Source of the DNA: an uncultured Bacilli bacterium | GTDB taxonomy: Bacteria; Bacillota_I; Bacilli_A; RF39; UBA660 | Length of the DNA stretch: 7,683 bases | Reading direction: 5' to 3' | Assembly: GCA_944329545.1 (NCBI GenBank) | Contig: CALVIK010000020.1 | Span: 1-7,683 of the forward strand | In this document: in pieces, positions 1 to 4,235 of the stretch | Layout: each line of letters starts with the position of its first letter | Position numbering within the stretch: the stretch's first letter is position 1 | The notes under the pieces: generated by a model | Database searches by the model: none | Told to the model about the DNA's origin: nothing | Seen by the model: the letters and a program-made list of their open reading frames with translations, nothing else | Made by a program: the position numbers and the translations under genes

Positions 1-435
1 ATTATTAGTTTGAATATAATATTCTCTTATTCCTTGATTAGTGTTTATTCCATATGTAGCTCCATAATTTAAATTAATTTGAATATATTTATTTACTAAA
101 TCATAATCATCGCCACTTTTAGTTAAATTACTATAAAATGATGAGAAAAAGATAAGATTACGAGTTCGTTTAGCATCAGTATAATCATTTAAATTTACTT
201 CAATATTAATATAAGAGTTTTTAGTTTTAGCTATTATATCAACTGTTTTTTTCTTTTCATGAACCTTTTTAGCAGTAAGCTCATTATTTATAAACTCTAC
301 TATTTCCACTGGTTCATTTAATATTTGCGAGATTAATGCTTCAAGTATTCTTTTTCCATGAATAGGGTCTTCAACAATAATCTTAAACATTTGATCATTT
401 GATCCTTTAACGAACTTTATTTCTTCCGTAAGCAA
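1..435 (-). CDS. PD-(D/E)XK nuclease family protein (Rpn/PDDEXK_2-like), 3' part outside window
   Basis: The frame is open from a TTG codon at 435-433 to the window edge, giving 145 residues without a stop; the C-terminal part lies beyond base 1. TTG is chosen because a perfect AAGGAGGTG Shine-Dalgarno lies 7 nt upstream and no in-frame ATG fits it. The protein shows the layout of Rpn/PDDEXK_2 transposase-like nucleases: an N-terminal segment with a conserved-looking 'MFKIIVEDP' (16-24), then 'KKTVDIIAKT' (62-71) with Asp66, a strand 'YINIEVNL' (75-82) with Glu79 and Asn81 where the family has E-x-Q/K, and the following Arg-containing helix 'DAKRTRNLIFF' (87-97). Members of this group (RpnA-E of E. 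coli) are Mg-dependent DNA endonucleases that can promote RecA-independent recombination, and many are annotated as transposases. It reads away from lexA and has its own promoter. The family is fairly sure; mobility or substrate is not shown here. Confidence 0.75.
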   Translation of the reverse strand, partial: MLTEEIKFVKGSNDQMFKIIVEDPIHGKRILEALISQILNEPVEIVEFINNELTAKKVHEKKKTVDIIAKTKNSYINIEVNLNDYTDAKRTRNLIFFSSFYSNLTKSGDDYDLVNKYIQINLNYGATYGINTNQGIREYYIQTNN

Positions 436-440
436 GATAT

Positions 441-449
441 CACCTCCTT
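441..449 (-). promoter_or_regulatory. Strong ribosome binding site that fixes a TTG start
   Basis: On the minus strand the sequence reads AAGGAGGTG, fully complementary to the anti-Shine-Dalgarno core, 7 nt from GGAGG to the TTG at 435-433. It is the deciding evidence that the nuclease gene begins at TTG. Confidence 0.8.
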
Positions 450-471
450 GGCTTTATATACTAGCACATTC

Positions 472-500
472 ATTTTAAAAAAATTGTTGGTTTTTGTCGA
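472..500 (-). promoter_or_regulatory. Sigma-A-type promoter of the PD-(D/E)XK nuclease gene
   Basis: Minus-strand -35 TCGACA (500-495, 5/6 to TTGACA), exactly 17 nt spacer, -10 TAAAAT (477-472, 5/6 to TATAAT). The predicted start of transcription near 465 leaves a short leader that contains the ribosome binding site. It lies just downstream of the lexA terminator, so the nuclease gene is probably transcribed independently of lexA. Confidence 0.6.
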
Positions 501-507
501 AGGTATA

Positions 508-536
508 AAAAAAATTGCATTTTTTGCAATTTTTTT
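508..536 (-). terminator. Rho-independent terminator of lexA (possibly bidirectional)
   Basis: A 12-bp stem (arms 508-519 and 525-536) made of an A/T tract plus TTGCA/TGCAA, with a 5-nt T/A loop at 520-524. On the minus strand the hairpin is followed by a run of T. The 5' arm begins inside the lexA stop codon (537-535). Because the arms themselves are A and T runs, it could also act on plus-strand transcripts. Confidence 0.75.
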
Positions 537-1155
537 AAATATTTCGGTATAAACCAATAGCTTTTCCAAGTATGGTGATATTATCAAAAATTAAAGGAGC
601 CATTGTATCATTTTCGGGTTGTAATCTAATATGATCATTTTCTTTATAAAATGTTTTTAAAGTTACTTCATCTTCATCAGTCATAGCTACAACTATATCT
701 CCATTATTAGCAGTATTTTGTCTTTTTACTATAACATAATCATTATCATATATACCTTTATTAATCATTGATGTTCCATTAACATGTAAAACAAAACAGT
801 TGCCGTTTTTAGGAATTAAAGCTTGTGGTAGGTCAAAAAATTCATCTGGTTGTTCAATTGCTAAAATAGGACTACCAGCAGTAATTTTACCTAGGAGTGG
901 AACTTTAATTACATCCTCATTATTTTTTATATACTCATTGTCTACTAATAACTCAATTGTTCTAACTTTATTATTTTCTGTTTTTATATATCCTTTGCTC
1001 TCTAAATTCTTAACATGTACAAATACAGTTGCAGTACTATTTAAACCAACTCCTAAACAAATTTCTCTTATTGATGGTGGATATCCATGTTCTGCACTAT
1101 ATTTTTTGATAAAAGTCAATACATCTTCTTGTCTTTTAGTTAATATATCCTTCAT
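535..1155 (-). CDS. lexA: LexA repressor (SOS master regulator, self-cleaving serine protease)
   Basis: 206 aa, the usual length for Gram-positive LexA. LexA represses DNA-damage genes as a dimer; RecA-ssDNA filaments trigger its autocleavage. Residues 1-69 form the winged-helix DNA-binding domain ('LTKRQEDVLTFI', then a recognition-helix region around 'STATVFVHVKNLESKG', 40-55). The cleavage site is Ala93-Gly94 in 'ITAGSPI'. The protease domain has nucleophile Ser129 in 'VNGTSM' and the general-base Lys167 in 'VTLKTF'. The usual 'GD' after the Ser motif is 'ND' (138-139), a mild change; both catalytic residues are intact, so it should be functional. Start ATG has GGAGGT 5 nt upstream. Transcription is from a consensus promoter whose -35 is overlapped by an SOS-box-like dyad, indicating autoregulation. 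It is divergent from a small membrane-protein gene, as in Bacillus and Staphylococcus. Confidence 0.97.
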   Translation of the reverse strand: MKDILTKRQEDVLTFIKKYSAEHGYPPSIREICLGVGLNSTATVFVHVKNLESKGYIKTENNKVRTIELLVDNEYIKNNEDVIKVPLLGKITAGSPILAIEQPDEFFDLPQALIPKNGNCFVLHVNGTSMINKGIYDNDYVIVKRQNTANNGDIVVAMTDEDEVTLKTFYKENDHIRLQPENDTMAPLIFDNITILGKAIGLYRNI

Positions 1156-1172
1156 TTAATACCTCCAATATA

Positions 1173-1201
1173 ATTTTACAATATATTATGTAAAATGTCA
1201 A
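1173..1201 (-). promoter_or_regulatory. lexA promoter (sigma-A type)
   Basis: Minus-strand -35 TTGACA (1201-1196, perfect), 17-nt spacer, -10 TAAAAT (1178-1173, 5/6). It is followed by the lexA ribosome binding site GGAGGT at 1166-1161. The -35 overlaps the SOS-box-like dyad at 1199-1212. Confidence 0.8.
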
Positions 1202-1212
1202 ACAAATGTTTT
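1199..1212. promoter_or_regulatory. LexA operator (SOS box) at the lexA promoter
   Basis: CAAACAAATGTTTT matches the Bacillus-type SOS consensus CGAACRNRYGTTYC/G except at position 2 and the last base; the core half-sites AAAC/GTTT are perfectly symmetric. It overlaps the lexA -35 hexamer by three bases, so bound LexA would block RNA polymerase and autoregulate lexA. The assignment is by consensus and position. Confidence 0.65.
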
Positions 1213-1221
1213 TGTTTTTTA

Positions 1222-1250
1222 TTGACACGAACATATTTTCGTGATAAATT
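1222..1250 (+). promoter_or_regulatory. Promoter of the divergent small membrane-protein gene
   Basis: -35 TTGACA (1222-1227, perfect), 17-nt spacer, -10 TAAATT (1245-1250, 4/6) supported by an extended -10 TG at 1242-1243. The predicted transcription start is near 1257, giving a leader of under 20 nt with ribosome binding site AGAGGT. The spacer is occupied by an SOS-box-like dyad, so this promoter should be off while LexA is intact. Confidence 0.75.
1226..1243. promoter_or_regulatory. LexA operator (SOS box) inside the small gene's promoter
   Basis: An 18-bp dyad with perfect 6-bp half-sites, CACGAA and TTCGTG, around a 6-bp centre. Its inner 14 bp (1228-1241, CGAACATATTTTCG) match the Bacillus-type SOS box CGAAC-N4-GTTYG/C with a single deviation (T for G at 1237). 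It sits exactly between the -35 and -10 elements, the classic position of a repressing LexA site. Centre-to-centre distance to the other box is 29 bp. Confidence 0.8.
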
Positions 1251-1274
1251 ATTTATAGAAAAGAGGTAATTAAA

Positions 1275-1412
1275 ATGTTAGAAGTTTTAAAAAAGTATAG
1301 TGGAATAATAATTTTTTATTTAGTAATTGTAGGTATGGTATTTTTGATAAATTCTCGTTTTAGTGAATTAAATGAAGATGAAGAAGTCATAACTGTTGCT
1401 TTAAGTGAATAA
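1275..1412 (+). CDS. Small single-pass membrane protein, putative SOS-induced cell-division inhibitor (YneA/SosA-like role)
   Basis: A 45-aa protein starting at ATG 1275 with AGAGGT 7 nt upstream and ending in TAA. The layout is a short basic N-terminus (MLEVLKKYSG), one hydrophobic segment of about 17 residues (10-26: 'GIIIFYLVIVGMVFLI'), then an acidic tail (27-45, 'ELNEDEE' and end 'VALSE'). Positive-inside logic puts the N-terminus in the cytoplasm and the tail outside. It has no LysM domain, unlike Bacillus YneA (about 100 aa). What supports a role is context: it is divergent from lexA, transcribed from a promoter with a LexA operator in its spacer. In Bacillus (yneA) and Staphylococcus (sosA) the gene at this position is a membrane-anchored, N-in/C-out division inhibitor. 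The role is inferred from location, regulation and topology, not from sequence similarity. The strongly coding character (good RBS, clean topology) argues against chance. Confidence 0.75.
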   Translation: MLEVLKKYSGIIIFYLVIVGMVFLINSRFSELNEDEEVITVALSE

Positions 1413-1455
1413 ATTTTAAGTAGAATTATTTTTGGCATTATAGTATAATTGATGT

Positions 1456-1459
1456 GGAG
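1456..1459 (+). promoter_or_regulatory. Ribosome binding site deciding the glucosyltransferase start
   Basis: GGAG followed by AG, 6 nt before the ATG at 1466. An in-frame GTG at 1454 would overlap this site, so ATG 1466 is the better start. A -10-like TATAAT lies at 1444-1449, but it would start transcription on this site and no -35 is visible. Confidence 0.6.
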
Positions 1460-1465
1460 AGATTT

Positions 1466-2605
1466 ATGAAAAAGAAAATATTGATTACATATGCTCCATA
1501 TGGTTCTGGTCACAAATCCATGGCTTTAAATATCTATAATTATTTTAGTGATTACAGTGATTATGAAATAAAATTATTGGATATTGCTAAATATTCAAAT
1601 TTTTTAGGACGTATTACTATTAAAGCATTTGATTTGATAATAAAAAAAAGGTTTCACAAAACATTTAATTTTATATATGATATTGCCAATAATAAAGTCG
1701 CTTGCCTAAATCAAATGAAAAACATGAAAAGATTATTTGATAATGCCAGTCTAAGAAGTGAAATTGTTGATTTTAATCCGGATATTGTTATATCTACTCA
1801 TTTCGCCGGTTCAAATATTACATCTTATTATAATAAGCTCGGCTTAACTAATGCTTACATAATGACTGTTGTAACAGACTTTGTAACTCATGAGTTTTGG
1901 TATAAAGATTATAAAAATCAAGATGCCTTTATTGTTGCTAATGATATAGTTAAAAATGTCATGATTAAAAAACATGTTCCTGCAGAAAAAATTTATGCAT
2001 ATGGTCTTCCTTTTGATAGAAAGAAAATGGATAGTGTTGTTCCAAAAGAAGAAGTGTATTTAAAATATAATATAGATGCTACTAAAAAAACATATCTATT
2101 TTTTGGGGGAGGTACTGCAGGATCTATTAAAAACTATGATTATTTTAAAGCAATAATTAAGAAAAATTATCCTATTAATTTAATATTTGTTAGTGGCAAA
2201 AATAAAGAATTAGAAGAAAAGTGTCGCAGATACATACTTAAAGAACATATTAGTAATGTAACTGTTTTAGGTTTTGTTGCTGATGTTTATAGTTTGCTTA
2301 ATATAACAGATATTGTAATTACTAAACCTGGTGGAGCAACTTTAACAGAATGTATTGACATGCGAGTACCAATGATTTTAATCCCTGGAAATGGCGGACC
2401 AGAAAAATATAATGCTAAATATATTGTCCATAAAAAGTATGGAGCTAAAGTAATTAGTGCTTGGGGAATGTGTAGAGCAATTTCTAAAACATTAAATAAT
2501 TCAAATATTATAAGTAAATGGAAGGAAAATTTAGCTAAAAATACCAAAAATGAATCAACGAAAAAAATATTAGAACTTACAAATAAGTTGTTGGATAAAA
2601 AGTGA
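1466..2605 (+). CDS. UgtP/MGDG-synthase-like diacylglycerol glucosyltransferase
   Basis: 379 aa from ATG 1466, near the usual 380-400 of UgtP-type GT28 enzymes. These GT-B enzymes at the inner face of the membrane transfer glucose or galactose from a UDP-sugar to diacylglycerol, making mono- or diglycosyl-diacylglycerol used as membrane lipid and, in many Firmicutes, as the lipoteichoic acid anchor. Visible features: N-terminal MGDG-synthase domain with 'YAPYGSGHKSMA' (GSGH 13-16), 'ISTHFAG' (109-115) and 'VVTDFVTHEFWY' (135-146); C-terminal GT28 domain with 'FFGGGTAGS' (212-220), 'LGFVADVYSLL' (268-278) and the nucleotide-sugar signature 'ITKPGGATLTE' (285-295) followed by 'PGNGGPEKYNA' (307-317). 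No signal peptide or clear membrane helix. It lies 53 bp after the SOS-controlled small gene with no terminator between, so SOS-dependent read-through is possible. Sugar and processivity cannot be told from sequence. It ends in TGA, evidence for TGA as a stop codon. Confidence 0.88.
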   Translation: MKKKILITYAPYGSGHKSMALNIYNYFSDYSDYEIKLLDIAKYSNFLGRITIKAFDLIIKKRFHKTFNFIYDIANNKVACLNQMKNMKRLFDNASLRSEIVDFNPDIVISTHFAGSNITSYYNKLGLTNAYIMTVVTDFVTHEFWYKDYKNQDAFIVANDIVKNVMIKKHVPAEKIYAYGLPFDRKKMDSVVPKEEVYLKYNIDATKKTYLFFGGGTAGSIKNYDYFKAIIKKNYPINLIFVSGKNKELEEKCRRYILKEHISNVTVLGFVADVYSLLNITDIVITKPGGATLTECIDMRVPMILIPGNGGPEKYNAKYIVHKKYGAKVISAWGMCRAISKTLNNSNIISKWKENLAKNTKNESTKKILELTNKLLDKK

Positions 2606-2617
2606 TTTTGTGATAAT
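2588..2617 (+). promoter_or_regulatory. Probable promoter of tRNA-Arg inside the end of the glucosyltransferase gene
   Basis: -35 TTGTTG (2588-2593), 18-nt spacer, -10 GATAAT (2612-2617, 5/6) with extended -10 TG at 2609-2610. The predicted start is just before the tRNA at 2628. The -35 lies in the last codons of the upstream gene. Confidence 0.5.
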
Positions 2618-2627
2618 ATATTTATGA

Positions 2628-2703
2628 GTCCTCGTAGTTTAATGGATAAAACAAGCCCCTCCTAAGGGTTAGAGTGATGGTTCGATTCCATTCGAGGACG
2701 CCA
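2628..2703 (+). tRNA. tRNA-Arg, anticodon CCT (reads AGG)
   Basis: 76 nt with encoded CCA. Full cloverleaf: acceptor GTCCTCG (2628-2634) with CGAGGAC (2693-2699); D-stem GTTT/AAAC (2637-2640/2649-2652); anticodon stem AGCCC/GGGTT (2654-2658/2666-2670, one G-T and one A-T pair) around loop CTCCTAA with anticodon CCT at 2661-2663; five-base variable region; T-stem GATGG/CCATT around TTCGATT; discriminator G2700; CCA 2701-2703. It decodes the AGG arginine codon, a rare one in AT-rich genomes. Confidence 0.97.
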
Positions 2704-2715
2704 AAAATGTATTTT

Positions 2716-2733
2716 AGCCCATATGGGCTTTTT
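2716..2733 (+). terminator. Rho-independent terminator after tRNA-Arg
   Basis: AGCCC (2716-2720), loop ATAT, GGGCT (2725-2729), then TTTTT and a further T-rich stretch. It lies 12 nt after the tRNA CCA end and closes that transcript. Confidence 0.85.
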
Positions 2734-2784
2734 ATTTTGTCAAACAAATAAATTTTATATAATTTATTCTGATGCAAGTAACTC

Positions 2785-2812
2785 TTACTATTATTTTTTT
2801 GATTTTTATGAT
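2785..2812 (+). promoter_or_regulatory. Weak candidate promoter of the two-gene unit
   Basis: -10 TATGAT (2807-2812, 5/6), with a poor -35 TTACTA (2785-2790) at 16 nt. An overlapping TATTAT (2812-2817) is an alternative -10. A promoter is expected here because a terminator precedes and the next gene starts at 2841. Apart from this, the 2734-2840 stretch shows only AT-rich sequence. Confidence 0.35.
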
Positions 2813-2840
2813 ATTATAGAAATAAGAAAGTTGGTAGTTA

Positions 2841-3119
2841 ATGAAAAGGAAAAAAATAATTTTATGTATTTTATTATTTATAATAACATATTTATATTTA
2901 TCATTTTGTACTGGCTTAACCCTAAGAGTTAATGGAAATTTTATAAATAATTTAATAAGTGTAGCATGGTTTAAGATTATCATATCAACTACTATAGCAA
3001 CACTGGGAGTAATATATTCTAATTTATATAGAAAACAAAATAAAAAAATAAAATTAATTATGATTTTATTAGTTATAGTTATTTGTATAATTGTTTTATG
3101 TTTAAATATGTTATATTAA
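2841..3119 (+). CDS. Small membrane protein with three predicted helices, unknown function
   Basis: 92 aa, not recognised. It begins MKRKK and has three hydrophobic segments at about 5-24, 42-62 and 71-91, joined by a loop with 'RVNGNFINN' (29-37) and a strongly basic linker 'YRKQNKKIKL' (63-72). Positive-inside charges place both the N-terminus and the basic linker in the cytoplasm, with the C-terminus outside or at the membrane edge. The first segment could act as a signal anchor. The ribosome binding site is weak (GTTGG region), so expression may be low. Ten bases separate it from the next gene, whose RBS overlaps this stop codon, so the two are very likely co-transcribed and translationally coupled. 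Possible roles, such as an immunity or stress protein, are not supported by any motif. Confidence 0.7.
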   Translation: MKRKKIILCILLFIITYLYLSFCTGLTLRVNGNFINNLISVAWFKIIISTTIATLGVIYSNLYRKQNKKIKLIMILLVIVICIIVLCLNMLY

Positions 3120-3129
3120 GGAGAAAATT

Positions 3130-3444
3130 ATGTATAATTATGATTTTTTAAAAACACATGAATCAATACTTAAAGAAGCAAGAGATGTAAATATCAAAAT
3201 TGGTAATAAATACTTTCAAACAAGATTTGTTTTAACAGAAAAAAATTTATTAATATTTTATGATATTAATAGAGGTAATCCTATCTGGGGTGTTGGAACA
3301 TATATACCACCAGAATTAGAATTGTTATTTAATGTACCTAAAGAAAAAGTAAAATATGTTATAGAAGATGGTAATTTATATATAATAGTTGATAAACAAA
3401 AAATAAATTGTTATGATTTTGACTTAGAAGGATTTTTGAAATAA
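3130..3444 (+). CDS. Small soluble protein of unknown function, possibly PH-like fold
   Basis: 104 aa, not recognised with certainty. AAGGAG (3118-3123) overlaps the stop codon of the upstream gene, 6 nt before ATG. No membrane segment or signal peptide. The pattern is a short N-terminal helix (about 3-18), then beta strands: 'NKYFQTRFVLTEKNLLIFYDI' region (26-46), a Pro/Gly-rich loop 'GNPIWGVGTYIPPE' (49-62), then strands 'KVKYVIEDGNLYIIVD' (73-88) and 'INCYDFD' (92-98), ending in 'LEGFLK'. The order 'T.KNLLIFYD ... I.Y.I..G.LYI' resembles bacterial PH-like domains that report on the membrane, but this is inference from pattern. Cotranscription with a three-helix membrane protein would fit a membrane-associated pair. 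A terminator follows immediately. Confidence 0.7.
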   Translation: MYNYDFLKTHESILKEARDVNIKIGNKYFQTRFVLTEKNLLIFYDINRGNPIWGVGTYIPPELELLFNVPKEKVKYVIEDGNLYIIVDKQKINCYDFDLEGFLK

Positions 3445-3449
3445 CTTTG

Positions 3450-3473
3450 GAATAACCGAGTTATTCTTTTTTT
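3450..3473 (+). terminator. Rho-independent terminator of the two-gene unit
   Basis: GAATAAC (3450-3456), loop CGA, GTTATTC (3460-3466), then TTTTTTT. A second upstream copy of the 5' arm, AATAACT (3440-3446), overlaps the stop codon of the preceding gene and could pair with AGTTATT (3459-3465) instead. Confidence 0.85.
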
Positions 3474-3486
3474 CTGTTTTTTCTTG

Positions 3487-3495
3487 TGATATAAT
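3487..3495 (+). promoter_or_regulatory. Extended -10 promoter of the ZIP-led operon
   Basis: TGATATAAT is a perfect extended -10 (TGn + TATAAT). The region 17 nt upstream is a T run (about 3467-3473, the terminator tail) and gives no clear -35, as is common for extended -10 promoters. The predicted start is near 3502, right at the ribosome binding site GGAAGGAAG, so the leader would be very short. No metal-responsive operator is recognisable. Confidence 0.6.
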
Positions 3496-3516
3496 GTAGT
3501 TGGAAGGAAGTAGATT

Positions 3517-4224
3517 ATGAATGCTTTATTATTAACTTTTTTAAGTGGTCTATTTTATTTAGTGGGCATAATTATATATAAATTTGTAAAACATAAAAAT
3601 GAACTAACTACTGCTGCAATAGCTTGTGCAGCGGTAGTTATTATTGGCTTAATTATCTTTGATTTAGCTCCGGAATTAATTGAGGCTGATAATAATTGGT
3701 TATTTGTTTTTGTGGCTTTAGGTTTTATTTTATTATTTTTAATAGATAAGTTAATACCACATCATCATCATAAACACCACGCACATGATGAGGATACAAA
3801 AGAACATAAGAATAGATTAGAACATGTTAGTATAATTACAATACTCGCTTTATCTATGCACAATTTAATTGAAGGTATGGCCCTTTATAGCATTAGTTTA
3901 GATAGTATTAAAAGTGGTATACTTATGCTTTTAGGTGTTGGCCTACATAACTTACCATTTGGTTTTCAAATTGCTAGTACAAAAAATAAATTATTAGTAT
4001 TTTTGCTTGTTATATCAGCATTTCTTGGTGGTTTAGTAGTGTTTTTCTTTGGAAATATTGATGAGTTTTTACAAAGCGTTGTCTTAGCTTTATCTATGGG
4101 AATGTTATTTCATATATTAATATTTGAATTATTTAAGGAAATATGCGAAAATATAAGACAAAAGGAAACAATTTATGGTATAATTATAGGTGTTATTTTA
4201 ATAATAATTATTAACTTGATATAA
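3517..4224 (+). CDS. ZIP-family metal (zinc/iron) transporter with one altered metal-site residue
   Basis: 235 aa, eight-helix ZIP layout. Members carry divalent metals (Zn, Fe, Mn) across the membrane into the cytoplasm. Seen: helices at about 4-22, 33-50, 61-78, 105-126, 133-154, 158-177, 186-207 and 219-234; the His-rich cytoplasmic loop 'PHHHHKHHAHDED' (81-93) between helices 3 and 4; 'SMHNLIEG' (113-120) with metal ligands His115, Asn116, Glu119 in helix 4; 'GLHNLPFG' (142-149) in helix 5 with His144 and Asn145. In the usual second motif (H/Q-N/D-x-P-E-G) residue 148 is Glu; here it is Phe, removing one ligand of the binuclear site. Helix 7 keeps Glu204 with an added His199. It is the first gene of a tight co-directional run and is followed 11 nt later by an SDR gene. 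Family sure; metal uncertain. Confidence 0.88.
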   Translation: MNALLLTFLSGLFYLVGIIIYKFVKHKNELTTAAIACAAVVIIGLIIFDLAPELIEADNNWLFVFVALGFILLFLIDKLIPHHHHKHHAHDEDTKEHKNRLEHVSIITILALSMHNLIEGMALYSISLDSIKSGILMLLGVGLHNLPFGFQIASTKNKLLVFLLVISAFLGGLVVFFFGNIDEFLQSVVLALSMGMLFHILIFELFKEICENIRQKETIYGIIIGVILIIIINLI

Positions 4225-4227
4225 GGA
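4223..4227 (+). promoter_or_regulatory. Ribosome binding site deciding the SDR start
   Basis: AAGGA at 4223-4227, overlapping the ZIP stop codon (4222-4224), lies 8 nt before ATG 4236. An in-frame ATG at 4227 would itself lie in this site, so 4236 is preferred. Confidence 0.65.
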
Positions 4228-4235
4228 TGTGTTTT

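Noticed and set aside
800..1159. Open frame of 119 codons on the plus strand antisense to lexA
   Set aside because: It lies wholly over the convincing LexA frame, has no ribosome site and encodes no recognisable domain; it is a shadow.
1444..1449. TATAAT as a -10 element for the glucosyltransferase gene
   Set aside because: There is no matching -35 or TG extension, and transcription would start on the ribosome binding site; not listed as a promoter.
2628..2703. tRNA-Arg as an integration site of a mobile element
   Set aside because: No integrase gene and no second copy of the tRNA 3' end could be found in the window.
2716..2733. Palindrome AGCCCATATGGGCT as a protein-binding operator
   Set aside because: It is followed directly by a T run and lies just after a tRNA, which fits a terminator better.
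2723..2932. 69-codon open frame overlapping the tRNA terminator and the start of the 92-aa gene
   Set aside because: Its start lies inside the terminator hairpin, it has no Shine-Dalgarno site, and it overlaps the better-supported frame at 2841.
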